DNA of 64,000 nucleotides from CAVQBJ01 sp963710725. GTDB lineage: Bacteria > Actinomycetota > Thermoleophilia > Solirubrobacterales > Solirubrobacteraceae. The notes under the pieces were generated by a model. It had not been told where the DNA came from and did not search any database. It saw only the letters and a program-made list of their open reading frames with translations. The stretch covers positions 372,001-436,000 of the forward strand of contig CAVQBJ010000002.1 of assembly GCA_963710725.1 (NCBI GenBank). The letters are read 5' to 3'. Made by a program: the position numbers and the translations under genes. Of the stretch, positions 44,529 through 53,083 are shown in pieces; the stretch's first letter is position 1; each line of letters starts with the position of its first letter.

Positions 44529-45220
44529 GCCTCACCGACCGACGCATCCGCAGGCCGCAGGAGCGTGACGCGCGCGGGCGCACCGAACGCGCGGCCGTCG
44601 CCCGCGGGGCCGCCGAGGGCGTCGAAGCGCTCGCGCAACTCGCGCTCGCGCCGGCGCAGCGATTCGGCGCGGTCCGGATCGACGAGCAGCTGGTGACCGC
44701 GCCACGCCTCGAAGCTCGAGACCCGCACGATCGGGGTGAACGTGCGCTGCGTGATCGTCACGGCCCATCGCTGCGGCGCACGCACGAGCGCGTCCTGGGC
44801 CGCCGCACGCACCTCGGTCTCGTCGGTCACCGGCCGCATCAGCTCGAAGAACGGCCCCTCGGCGAGCGGCTCCTGCACGAAGACGACGCCCCCAGCCCGG
44901 CAGACGCGAACGGCCTCGCCGATTGCGTCATCGATCCGCTCCACCGGAACGTGGTGGAGGCTGTTGAAGAAGATGACCGCGTCGCACGCGGCGTCGGGCA
45001 CGGGCAGCGCCTCGGCGCTGCCCGGCGCGTAGCGCTCGCCGGCCACCGCGGGCGCCGCGCGAGCCGCCGCGAGCGCCGCGGGAGCGGGGTCGATGCCGAC
45101 GACCCTTGCTCCGCGGGCGGCGAGACGGCGGACGAGCCAGCCATCGCCACAGCCGACGTCGGCGACGTCGCGCCCGCCTACCGCGACGAGCGCGTCGAGA
45201 AGATCGGTGTGGTCGCTCAT
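44525..45220 (-). CDS. Class I SAM-dependent methyltransferase
   Basis: The 231-aa protein has motif I as VADVGCGDGWLVRRLAARGA, the acidic end of strand 2 in VVGIDPAP, and motif IV-like CDAVIFFNSLHHVPV, followed by FVQEPLAEGPFFELM. It belongs to the Methyltransf_11/UbiE-like group; the acceptor cannot be read. It is divergent from the DacB-like gene, 127 nt away. Confidence 0.85.
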   Translation of the reverse strand: MSDHTDLLDALVAVGGRDVADVGCGDGWLVRRLAARGARVVGIDPAPAALAAARAAPAVAGERYAPGSAEALPVPDAACDAVIFFNSLHHVPVERIDDAIGEAVRVCRAGGVVFVQEPLAEGPFFELMRPVTDETEVRAAAQDALVRAPQRWAVTITQRTFTPIVRVSSFEAWRGHQLLVDPDRAESLRRRERELRERFDALGGPAGDGRAFGAPARVTLLRPADASVGEA

Positions 45221-45347
45221 CGACGGTGCGGGATCCTATGGCGGCAAGCGAATCCGGACCGCTCGGCCCCGGCGATGCGCCACACTGGCGACGGTGAGCC
45301 AGCCGCGGAACCGCGTGGCGTCCGTCCCGTCCGTCCGCCACCTGAAC

Positions 45348-46808
45348 ATGTCCCAGTTGCCTGCTCCCAGCGCTCCGCCTTCCCGCCGCACGACCGCGAG
45401 CTGGTGCGGCACTCGGCGCCTGGGGTGCACCGTGATCGCGGCCGCCACCCTGTGTGCGCTCACGGCCTGCGGCGGGCAGGGCGCCGCTCCTCGGCACGTG
45501 GCCGATCGGGTGGCGCCGCACCGGGCCGACCCGTCACCGCCGCCGACCCCACCACGGATCTCGCTCGTGCCGCGCCCCGGCACGCGACACCTCCTGACCA
45601 GCCCGTCGCCTGACGGGCTCGCGGCCCTGCAACGCGACCTCGCGCACGAGATGGCCCTCGCGGGCCGTGGCTCGGGAGCCGTCGTATACGACGTCACCGA
45701 TCGCGAGCTGCTGTTCGCCCGTCGCGCGAACACGCCCCGTCCGCCGGCGTCGGTCGAGAAGCTCTACACCTCGACGGCGGCGCTCGCGCTGCTCGGCCCG
45801 ACCGCTCGCCTTCAGACAACCGTGCTCGGGACCGGCTCACTCGGCGTGCGCGGCACGTGGGACGGCGACCTCTACCTCCACGGCGGGGGAGATCCGACCT
45901 TCGGCGCACGCGCCTTCGCCAGCGTGTACTCCGACGGGCAGGGCGCCGACATCTCCACGCTGGCGCAGCGCGTGCGCGAGGCGGGCATCCGCCGCGTCAC
46001 CGGACACGTGATCGCGGACGAGTCGCTGTTCGACAGCGAACGCGGGCCGGTGGCCACCGACGGCGCGGTCGACCTCTCAGACCTCGGCGGCCAGCTGAGC
46101 GCCCTCACCTACGACCACGGCTACGTCGGCGCCGCGCCGCGGCGCTGGCATACCCCGCTGACCCCGGCGACCTACGCAGCGCTCGAATTCACGCGCGCGC
46201 TCGCCCGCGCCGGCGTCACGGCCCAGGTCGCCGAGAGCGCGCACGCCGCTCCGGCCGGCGCCCAGGTGCTCGCCGCGGTGTCCTCCCCGCCGCTGTCGGT
46301 CCTGCTCGGGCTGATGGACCGTCCCTCCGACGATTTCTACGCCGAGCTGTTGCTCAAGCAGCTCGGCGTGCGCTTCGGCGGAGCGGGAACGACCGAGGCC
46401 GGGGCAGCGGTCGTGTCGCGCGTCCTCGCCGGCTACGGCCTGCACCCCCGAGTCGTCGACGGCTCCGGCCTCTCGCGGCGCGACGCGACGACGCCTCGTG
46501 ACGTGGTGCAGCTGCTCGTCGACCTGACGGGGACGCCGGACGGCGTGATCCTCAGACGCTCACTCCCGCTCGCCGGCGTCAGCGGGACGCTTGCGCCGAG
46601 GATGCTGAGCTCCCCTGCGACCGGGCGTTGCGAGGCGAAGACCGGCACCCTCGACGACGTGACGAACCTCGCCGGGTGGTGTCGCGACCTCTCCGGGCGC
46701 CTCGTCACGTTCGCGTTCTTCATGGATGGCGTGGGCGACCTGCAGGGCCACGACCTCCAGGACAACATGGTCATCACGATCGCGCGGGACGATCCGGCGA
46801 TCCCCTGA
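45348..46808 (+). CDS. D-Ala-D-Ala carboxypeptidase/endopeptidase, S13 (DacB/PBP4-like) lipoprotein
   Basis: The 486-aa protein trims or cuts peptidoglycan stem peptides outside the membrane. The signal peptide ends in a lipobox, LTAC|GG, so it is probably a lipoprotein. Active-site motifs: SVEK (Ser135, Lys138), the SxN position as SDD (327-329, in RPSDDFYAELLLKQLG) where classical S13 enzymes have SDN, and KTG at 431 (CEAKTGTLDD). The large inserted domain between the SxxK and SxN motifs is present. ATG 45348 is preferred; GTG 45294 would add a long leader. No operon partner. Confidence 0.9.
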   Translation: MSQLPAPSAPPSRRTTASWCGTRRLGCTVIAAATLCALTACGGQGAAPRHVADRVAPHRADPSPPPTPPRISLVPRPGTRHLLTSPSPDGLAALQRDLAHEMALAGRGSGAVVYDVTDRELLFARRANTPRPPASVEKLYTSTAALALLGPTARLQTTVLGTGSLGVRGTWDGDLYLHGGGDPTFGARAFASVYSDGQGADISTLAQRVREAGIRRVTGHVIADESLFDSERGPVATDGAVDLSDLGGQLSALTYDHGYVGAAPRRWHTPLTPATYAALEFTRALARAGVTAQVAESAHAAPAGAQVLAAVSSPPLSVLLGLMDRPSDDFYAELLLKQLGVRFGGAGTTEAGAAVVSRVLAGYGLHPRVVDGSGLSRRDATTPRDVVQLLVDLTGTPDGVILRRSLPLAGVSGTLAPRMLSSPATGRCEAKTGTLDDVTNLAGWCRDLSGRLVTFAFFMDGVGDLQGHDLQDNMVITIARDDPAIP

Positions 46809-46816
46809 GGCGCTGC

Positions 46817-47485
46817 TCAGCGAGGACCGGCCGAGATCGCCGAGTTCGCCATTGCGACGAGCGTGGCGCGCTCGGGACCGATCACGGCCGCCTGGACCTC
46901 GTAGCGGACGCCGCCGCGCACCCACGAGACCTCACCCGGCGAGCACGACGCTCCGCAGGCCGTCGCCCGGTAGCGTCCGGCGATGCCCCCGACGAGCGTC
47001 ACCCGCGTGCCGGCGATCGGGGTGCCTCCGCGGATGCCCGAGAAGGCGGCCAGGAAGCAGGCGGTCGCGTAGTCGCAGCCCGGGGCGTCGGCGAGCGACA
47101 GCTGATATCCGCCCGGCGCGGCCCCACCCGAGCCGTACACGTGCGGCGCGTCGGCGACGTACCGTTGCGGCAGCAGCACCGGCACGCCGCCGCGGCGAGC
47201 GCTTGTCAGTCGGCCGGCGAGCACGGCAACGACGTCCACCGAGACGGTCTGCCGGCGCGGCGCGCCGGCGCCAAGCGCCGTGGCGCCGATCGACAAGGTC
47301 GCGAGCAGCGCGATGGCCGCGACTCGTCGAGCGATGAACTGGTGTCGGCCGGCGGCGAGGATGAGGCACTCTAGCGCGCGCCGTCGGGCCCCCGGTGCGG
47401 GCGGCTCAGCGCCCCCGCGCCGCCGACCACTCGGCGTGCGCGCGGCCGAGGTCGCTCGCCGGCTCCCCGCCCTCGATGAGCTCAC
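46817..47485 (-). CDS. Secreted protein, unknown function
   Basis: The 222-aa frame has an internal signal-like segment (QFIARRVAAIALLATLS to ALGAG) and a beta-rich mature part with Cys in APGCDYATACFLAAFSG and TACGASCSPGEVSW, ending ATLVAMANSAISA. These patterns look like a conserved extracellular domain, but I cannot name it. The only ATG/GTG/TTG in frame before the signal segment is the GTG at 47485, inside ubiB, which leaves a 48-residue leader. A non-standard start near 47370 would make better sense. It lies downstream of the ubiB-like gene on the same strand. Confidence 0.65.
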   Translation of the reverse strand: MSSSRAGSRRATSAARTPSGRRRGGAEPPAPGARRRALECLILAAGRHQFIARRVAAIALLATLSIGATALGAGAPRRQTVSVDVVAVLAGRLTSARRGGVPVLLPQRYVADAPHVYGSGGAAPGGYQLSLADAPGCDYATACFLAAFSGIRGGTPIAGTRVTLVGGIAGRYRATACGASCSPGEVSWVRGGVRYEVQAAVIGPERATLVAMANSAISAGPR

Positions 47486-48800
47486 GGAGCAGCCGGCCCC
47501 ACGGAGCGCTCGCGCGGGCCGTGGCGACCGTCTGGAACAGGAGCCCCTCCATCCGGCGCAGCAGCAACGCCTCGGGCGGCAGCGTCATGCGGCGCAGCTG
47601 CTCGATGTGGGCGCGGCCGTCGCCTTCGCGCAGCGTCTCGGTCCCCCGCCACAGATCGGCCGGCTCGAGTCGCAGCGGTTCCTCGGAGTACGCCCACCAG
47701 GAGACCTCGGCCATGTACTGCATGAGCAGCTCGCCGTCCCAATCGCTCGGCTCGCCCGGGAGGTAGCCGAGCTCCCGCATGCCGCGCATGACCGTCACGT
47801 CGTCGCGCTCGCGCACGCCGCGCGCGATCACGGCCTCGCGACGGAGGTAGTCCGGCGGCAGGCGACGCAGCATGCCGAAGTCGAAGAACGCGACCCGCCC
47901 GTCGGCCGCGAGCAGGTAGTTCCCCGGGTGCGGGTCCCCGAGGGCGAGGCCGAGCTCCAGCGCCGTCCCGTAGAAGAAGCGGTAGACGATCTCGGCGTAA
48001 CGGTCGCGAACGGCGTCGGGCTGGCGTACGACCTCGTCGAAGCCGAGCCCGTCCACCCATTCGGTCACCAGCACGCGGCGGCGACTGAGCTGGCTGTCGA
48101 CGGCGGGCACGTGCACGAAGGGGTGTCCCTGCCAATGACGGGCCAGACGGCCATGATTCGAGGCCTCGATCTCGTAGTCGCATTCCTCGACGATGCGCTC
48201 GCGCAGCTCGGCGAGCAGCGGCTTGACGTCGAGGCCGGGCATCAGCTGACGGAGCAGGGGCGTGAGCAGGCGCAGGTTGCGCATATCCGATTCGACGGCT
48301 TCGGCGATCCCGGGGTACTGCACCTTGACGGCCACCTCACGGCCGTCGCGGGTGCGGGCGCGGTACACCTGCCCGATGCTTGCGGCCGCGGCGGGCTCAG
48401 GGTCGATCGTCTCGAGCACGGTCGCCGGGTCCTGCTCCCAATCGGTGGCGATCACCTTCTGCATTCGCTTCCAGTCGACCGGCGGCACGCTGTCGCGCAG
48501 CGAGGCGAGCCGCTGCTGGAGATAGGCCGTCTGGTCCTCATCGAGCCCGGGGAACTCGACGGTGGAGAGAACCTGGCCGGCCTTCATCGCGGCCCCGCGC
48601 ATGACGGCGAGCTGATCGACGAGCGCGTCAACGGTGCTGACGATGCGGTCGCCGCGCCGGCGGCGACGCTCGGCCTCGCTGCCGCGAGCGTCGATCCGGT
48701 CGCCCGCCCAGCGCACGGCGCCGCCCACGGCCACCCGGCCGAGCCGGGCCGTTCGGGCTCCGCGTCCCTGCGCGGGGGTGCGTCCGTGCCGGTCAGCCAC
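47406..48800 (-). CDS. ABC1/UbiB-family atypical kinase
   Basis: The 464-aa protein is an ADCK/UbiB protein-kinase-like ATPase, a family needed for quinone or other isoprenoid lipid homeostasis. Diagnostic motifs in order: MKAGQVLS (the KxGQ inhibitory helix), AAASIGQVYRA (the Ala-rich loop replacing the Gly-loop), VAVKVQYPG (ATP Lys), GDPHPGNYLL (catalytic loop) and VAFFDFGML (DFG). No C-terminal TM helices are visible. GTG 48800 is chosen; the longer frame to 48908 would run through a terminator hairpin. Confidence 0.9.
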   Translation of the reverse strand: MADRHGRTPAQGRGARTARLGRVAVGGAVRWAGDRIDARGSEAERRRRRGDRIVSTVDALVDQLAVMRGAAMKAGQVLSTVEFPGLDEDQTAYLQQRLASLRDSVPPVDWKRMQKVIATDWEQDPATVLETIDPEPAAAASIGQVYRARTRDGREVAVKVQYPGIAEAVESDMRNLRLLTPLLRQLMPGLDVKPLLAELRERIVEECDYEIEASNHGRLARHWQGHPFVHVPAVDSQLSRRRVLVTEWVDGLGFDEVVRQPDAVRDRYAEIVYRFFYGTALELGLALGDPHPGNYLLAADGRVAFFDFGMLRRLPPDYLRREAVIARGVRERDDVTVMRGMRELGYLPGEPSDWDGELLMQYMAEVSWWAYSEEPLRLEPADLWRGTETLREGDGRAHIEQLRRMTLPPEALLLRRMEGLLFQTVATARASAPWGRLLRELIEGGEPASDLGRAHAEWSAARGR

Positions 48801-48876
48801 CCTCTCAGTGTGGCAAGGTCGGGCCGCGGGTCCGGGAGGCAATCCGTCGCACACCGCCGCAGGGCGCCCGAAAGCA

Positions 48877-48910
48877 CCGTGAGCCGCGCCGTTACCGGCG
48901 CGGCTCACGG
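48877..48910 (-). terminator. Strong hairpin terminator after the Thr-rich secreted gene
   Basis: A perfect 14-bp stem (ccgtgagccgcgcc and ggcgcggctcacgg) with a 6-nt loop starts 27 nt after the minus-strand gene ending at 48937. On the minus strand it is followed by TGCTTTC. It separates that gene from ubiB. Confidence 0.7.
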
Positions 48911-48936
48911 GCCGTTCGCTTGCTGACGAGGAGGGG

Positions 48937-50295
48937 TCAGCCGGTGAAGCGGGGGATGACGGCGCGAGCCGGGACGGCGCGCGAGTAGCGAAGCGAGCTG
49001 TCCTGCGGCTCGCCGCAGAGCGTCGTCGTCTTCGTCGTCAGGGTGTGGGTGCCGTAGCGACCCTTGGAGACCGGAACCGTGTAGGCGAAGCCCGTCTTGC
49101 CGCTGTTGGGCTTCTTGAGCGTCTTGACGGCGTGGCCGTCGATGTAGAAGACGACGCTCTTGATCCCGCTGCCGGTGACGAGGGCCGTGAACTGCTTGTT
49201 CGCGGAGATCTTCGTCTGGTGCAGGGTCACCTTTGTCGCCGTGCAGGCCTTGAACGGCAGCACGCCGCTCGACCCCTTCGGCGTCGTGGTGGTGGTCGTC
49301 ACGGCGGGGGTGATCGTCGTCGTCGTGGTTGGCGTCGTCGTCGTGGTCGTGGTCGTCGGCGTCGTGGTCGTCGTGGTGCTGCAGGTCGACGACGTGGTGG
49401 TCGTGGTGGTGGTGACCGTCGACGTCGTCGAGGACGTCGTGCAGGTCGGCGTCGTGGTGGTCGTCGTTGTCGTCGGCGTCGTGGTCGTCGTCGTCGGCGT
49501 CGTGGTCGTCGTAGTCGTCGTCGGCGTCGTGGTCGTCGTCGTAGTGGTCGTGGTCGTCAACGTCGCGGTCTCGTCGACGTCAGTGCACGTCCCGGAGACG
49601 GCGGGGTTGTAGCCGTCGCCGCTGTATCTGGCGACCCAGTGGTACGCGCCCGGTAGCGTCGGCGTCAGCGGCGGCGACGTGTACGTGCCGTTGCCGTTCA
49701 CGGGGACCGGTGCGGTGGTCGTCACGGGGCCGGTGCAGGTCGAGTCGTCCGGGCCGTAGAGCGACCAGGTGATCGTGCCCGACGGGTTGGCCGTGATGGT
49801 CGGGTTGGTCGTGCCCGACGGAAGGTTGGCGAGCCCGGAGAGCGCCGCCGTGTCGGTGATGGGGGTGCCGACCGTGGCCGACGGCGGCGTGGCCGAGGTG
49901 GAGATGACGGACGGCGGGCACCCACTCACGGACGTGTTGTAGGAGACGCTTCCGTGGAACCGGTCGGTGGTCCTGTCGGCCGTCACGCTCGAGCTGCCGG
50001 TGACGGAGCCGTCGACCGCCGGCAGCTGAATGGTCAGTGGGAAGGAGCCGCCGCTGAACGAGACGGTGCCCGAGAACGTTACGGACGGGCCGCCGGCCGC
50101 GGGCGTGAACGTCAGCGTGTAGGACGGCTGGTTCAGTCCGTTGTTGCCTTCGGCGCCGGGACCGGCGGGCGTGAAGTTCGAGTAGGCGATCGACGCCTTA
50201 CCGCAGACGGCCGTGAGAATGGCGTTATGCGCCTGAGCCACCGCGGGAAAGGCGACCGAGATGAGAACAACTAGTGGGAGTAGGAACTTCTTCAT
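48937..50295 (-). CDS. Secreted surface protein with Ig-like domain and Thr-rich stalk
   Basis: The 452-aa protein has a signal peptide (MKKFLLPLVVLISVAFPAVAQ). An N-terminal domain (AHNAILTAVCG to about SGCPPS) has two Cys. One Ig-like unit follows (TSATPPSATVGTPITDTAAL to YHWVARYSGDGYNP). Next is a stalk of about 95 residues that is almost only Thr with Pro (about 245-340), then a C-terminal domain of about 105 residues with Cys in KACTATK and TLCGEP that ends AVIPRFTG. The N- and C-terminal domains are shared with the divergent protein at 51230-55325. The Thr stalk is a likely site of O-mannosylation. ATG follows AGGAG. Role: probably a cell-surface adhesin or coat protein. Confidence 0.85.
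   Translation of the reverse strand: MKKFLLPLVVLISVAFPAVAQAHNAILTAVCGKASIAYSNFTPAGPGAEGNNGLNQPSYTLTFTPAAGGPSVTFSGTVSFSGGSFPLTIQLPAVDGSVTGSSSVTADRTTDRFHGSVSYNTSVSGCPPSVISTSATPPSATVGTPITDTAALSGLANLPSGTTNPTITANPSGTITWSLYGPDDSTCTGPVTTTAPVPVNGNGTYTSPPLTPTLPGAYHWVARYSGDGYNPAVSGTCTDVDETATLTTTTTTTTTTTPTTTTTTTTPTTTTTTPTTTTTTTTPTCTTSSTTSTVTTTTTTTSSTCSTTTTTTPTTTTTTTTPTTTTTITPAVTTTTTTPKGSSGVLPFKACTATKVTLHQTKISANKQFTALVTGSGIKSVVFYIDGHAVKTLKKPNSGKTGFAYTVPVSKGRYGTHTLTTKTTTLCGEPQDSSLRYSRAVPARAVIPRFTG
49288..49564. repeat. Low-complexity Thr-codon tract
   Basis: About 275 nt of gtcgt/ggtcgtc-type triplet repeats (ACC/ACG Thr codons on the minus strand) with periodic Pro and Ser/Cys codons. Such tracts are prone to slippage, so stalk length may vary between strains. 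Confidence 0.85.
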
Positions 50296-50574
50296 TGGAT
50301 CTCCTGAGGTAAGGGATGTTCCGCCGAGTCCCGCTCTTTGATCGGATCTCGATTCGACATGTGGCCATATCTGCCGGCAGGGACTTTAGTCGCACCGACC
50401 GGGCGCTCACAAGCGACTGCACGCAACCATGCGTACGTTTCCGTCGCATTGCGTACTCAGATTTAGCTGGCGTCCCGCAGAACTTGAGGCCTTTCGGCCG
50501 CATTGGACGAACGAACGATACGGATGCGCGCGAGCGGCACCGAGACCGGGCCGTCCCCCGGTTAGGCTGTGCCG

Positions 50575-50892
50575 ATGATGCGCGGCGCGATCACGGCACC
50601 GGTGGCCGCGGGCAGCTTCGTCGCCGGCTATGCGACGGTGGTCGCCACCGGATCACGTGCCGCTGGCGGCCTGGTGCTGCTGGCCGGAGGCGCCTGGTGC
50701 GTGCGCGCGTGGCTGCGCGATCACGACCGGCGCACGGCGGTGACGCTCGCCGGCGTGGCCCTCGCCGCCTTTGTGCTCTCGCACATCCTGGCGCTGGCCA
50801 TCGGGGCATGGCCGTCGGTGCTCGTCGTCGCGGCCGTCACCGGCGCGATTGTCTGGCAGCGCGCCGATGCCCCGGCGGCGCGCATGCCATGA
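50575..50892 (+). CDS. Small membrane protein, unknown function
   Basis: The 105-aa protein has three or four hydrophobic segments (ITAPVAAGSFVAGYATVV, GGLVLLAGGAWCVRAW, VTLAGVALAAFVLSHILALA, VLVVAAVTGAIVW) separated by short Arg/Asp loops. ATGs at 50575 and 50578 and a GTG at 50569 are all possible starts; there is no strong ribosome site. No family recognised. It lies alone between the two divergent surface-protein genes. Confidence 0.6.
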   Translation: MMRGAITAPVAAGSFVAGYATVVATGSRAAGGLVLLAGGAWCVRAWLRDHDRRTAVTLAGVALAAFVLSHILALAIGAWPSVLVVAAVTGAIVWQRADAPAARMP

Positions 50893-51229
50893 CGGCATCG
50901 GCGGGCGTGATCCCGTCGAACGTTCGTCCAGGCAAATGCTGCGCATTCCGGGCTGAAATGGCCGCTTCGGGGCGGTCCGAGACGCCCTGATCCCGCGCCA
51001 GACCGGGCGCGATTGCTCAGGTTTTCGTAAGCGCGGGGAGCTTCGAACCCGCCGCAAACCTGCTCGAAGCGCTGCAACCCTGCGCCCAGCCGCTTGGCGG
51101 CGACCGTTAAGAAGGTCTAAAGTCCGCGCGATCGAGACCGGCAGGGGCGTCGCGCTCCGACCTCATATGACGATCGGTGCGACGGCGCGCTCGGCAGGAG
51201 TCTGACCGACAGCGAAGGAGTACCGCGCG
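50893..51229. other. 337-nt upstream region of the Ig-repeat gene
   Basis: No gene seen. It contains CTAAAGTCC at 51117-51125, also found (reverse strand, 50381-50389) about 85 nt upstream of the divergent Thr-rich gene. A ribosome site (GAAGGAG) lies just before 51230. Promoter boxes cannot be assigned firmly. Confidence 0.5.
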
Positions 51230-53083
51230 ATGATCCGCAAGACCCTCGTTCTCACCGCCGTTCTGTTCGCGGTGATCGTCGCGTCGGCTCAGGCCCACAC
51301 GATCGCGATCAACGCGACGTGCGGGTCGGTCACGCTCCAGTGGTTCAACTTCAACGACGGCGGCTTCAACAACAGCCTCAACGGCGGGCAGAACACGCCG
51401 ACGTGGCAGGTCGCCTTCACCCCAGCCGGCCAGTCGTCTCCGACGACCAATCTGAGCGGGCAGGTCACGTTCGGCAACCAGATCACCGAACGCAACGTCG
51501 CCCAGTACACGCTGACCGTGGGGATCCCGGCAGAGAACGGGACGGTGCAGGTGCTCTCCTCCTGGACCTCGCACCAGACGAGCGACGGCAATGCCGACTC
51601 GGTCTCCCAGCAGGCGACGATCACGACCTGTTCGTATACGCCGTCGCTGACGACCTCCGCCACCCCAGCCGTCGCGACCGCCGGCACGCCGATCACGGAC
51701 GTCGCGACGCTGAGCGGTGGCTTCCAGCCGACGGGCTCGATCACCTGGCGGCTGTACGGGCCGAACGATCCGAACTGCACGAACCCGAACGCGCCGCTGG
51801 TCACGACCACGAACGTCAACGGAGACGGCGCGTACACCTCGCCGCCGCTCACTCCGACGCAGGCCGGCTCCTATCACTGGGTGGCCAGCTACAGCGGTGA
51901 CGTCAACAACACGCCGGTCGGCCCGGTCGGCTGCAACGATCCCAACGAGGCGGTGACCATCCGGACCACCCCCGGCCTGACCACGAGCGCCTCGCCCGCG
52001 GTGGCCACCGTCGGCACCGCGATCGCGGACGTCGCCACCCTCAGCGGTGGGTCTGACCCGACGGGCACGATCTCCTGGAGGCTCTACGGCCCGAACGACC
52101 CCGGTTGCACGGCCGCCAACCCGCCGATCGTCTCGGTGCTCGTCAACGGCGACGGCCCGTACACCAGCCCGACGATCACGCCCACCCAGGGCGGCACCTA
52201 TCACTGGGTGGCCAGTTACGGCGGCGACGCGTTCAATCTCCCCGTCGGCCCGGTCGGCTGCAACGACCCCAGCGAACAGGTCACGATCCAGACCACCCCC
52301 GGCCTCACCACCAGCGCCTCACCGGCGGTGGCCAGTGTCGGCACCGCGATCAGGGACGTCGCCACGCTGTCCGGCGGCAACGACCCGACCGGCACGATCA
52401 CCTGGAAGCTCTACGGCCCCAGCGATAACAGCTGCACGGCCGCCAACCCGCCGACCGTCACGCTGGCCGTCAACGGCGACGGCCCGTACACCAGCCCGAC
52501 GATCACGCCCACCCAGGGCGGCACCTATCACTGGGTGGCCAGCTACGGCGGCGACGCGTTCAATCTCCCCGTCGGCCCGGTCGGCTGCAACGACCCCAGC
52601 GAACAGGTCACGATCCAGACCACCCCCGGCCTCACCACGAGCGCCTCACCGGCGGTGGCCAGTGTCGGCACCGCGATCAGGGACGTCGCCACGCTGTCGG
52701 GCGGCAACGACCCGACGGGCACGATCACCTGGAAGCTCTACGGCCCCAGCGATAACAGCTGCACGGCGGCCAACCCGCCGACCGTCACGCTGGCCGTCAA
52801 CGGCGACGGCCCGTACACCAGCCCGACGATCACGCCCACCCAGGGCGGCACGTACCACTGGGTGGCCAGCTACGGCGGCGACGCGTTCAACCTGCCCGAT
52901 CGGCCCCGTCGGCTGCAACGACCCCAGCGAACAGGTCACGATCCAGACCACCCCCGGCCTGACGACCAGCGCCTCGCCCGCGGTCGCCACCGTCGGCACC
53001 GCGATCAGGGACGTCGCCACGCTGTCCGGCGGCAACGACCCGACCGGCACGATCACCTGGAAGCTCTACGGCCCCAGCGATAA
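51230..53083 (+). CDS. Secreted Ig-like repeat protein, 5' part (frameshifted)
   Basis: The 5' part of a large exported protein: signal peptide (KTLVLTAVLFAVIVASAQ), the N-terminal domain shared with the divergent gene (AHTIAINATCG, second Cys in ITTCSYTP), then Ig-like repeats of 109-110 aa. Each repeat runs from LTTSASPAVATVGTAI through TGTITWKLYGPSDNSC and TYHWVASYGGDAFNLP to GPVGCNDPSEQVTIQ. The genuine frame is lost at 52899, where an extra A occurs in unit 4 (cccgatcgg against cccgtcgg in the sister units); residues after that are noise. Without the extra base a single 1,364-aa protein (51230-55325) results. ATG follows GAAGGAG. Confidence 0.85.
   Translation: MIRKTLVLTAVLFAVIVASAQAHTIAINATCGSVTLQWFNFNDGGFNNSLNGGQNTPTWQVAFTPAGQSSPTTNLSGQVTFGNQITERNVAQYTLTVGIPAENGTVQVLSSWTSHQTSDGNADSVSQQATITTCSYTPSLTTSATPAVATAGTPITDVATLSGGFQPTGSITWRLYGPNDPNCTNPNAPLVTTTNVNGDGAYTSPPLTPTQAGSYHWVASYSGDVNNTPVGPVGCNDPNEAVTIRTTPGLTTSASPAVATVGTAIADVATLSGGSDPTGTISWRLYGPNDPGCTAANPPIVSVLVNGDGPYTSPTITPTQGGTYHWVASYGGDAFNLPVGPVGCNDPSEQVTIQTTPGLTTSASPAVASVGTAIRDVATLSGGNDPTGTITWKLYGPSDNSCTAANPPTVTLAVNGDGPYTSPTITPTQGGTYHWVASYGGDAFNLPVGPVGCNDPSEQVTIQTTPGLTTSASPAVASVGTAIRDVATLSGGNDPTGTITWKLYGPSDNSCTAANPPTVTLAVNGDGPYTSPTITPTQGGTYHWVASYGGDAFNLPDRPRRLQRPQRTGHDPDHPRPDDQRLARGRHRRHRDQGRRHAVRRQRPDRHDHLEALRPQR

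Noticed and set aside
47280..48926. 548-aa plus-strand open frame across ubiB
   Set aside because: Antisense to a gene with all UbiB motifs; no ribosome site or family pattern.
50296..50530. Riboswitch (c-di-GMP GEMM or c-di-AMP ydaO type) upstream of the Thr-rich gene
   Set aside because: A few fragments on the minus strand (a gaaa-capped stem, gggacgccagctaa) resemble parts of these aptamers, but the order and other conserved blocks are missing.
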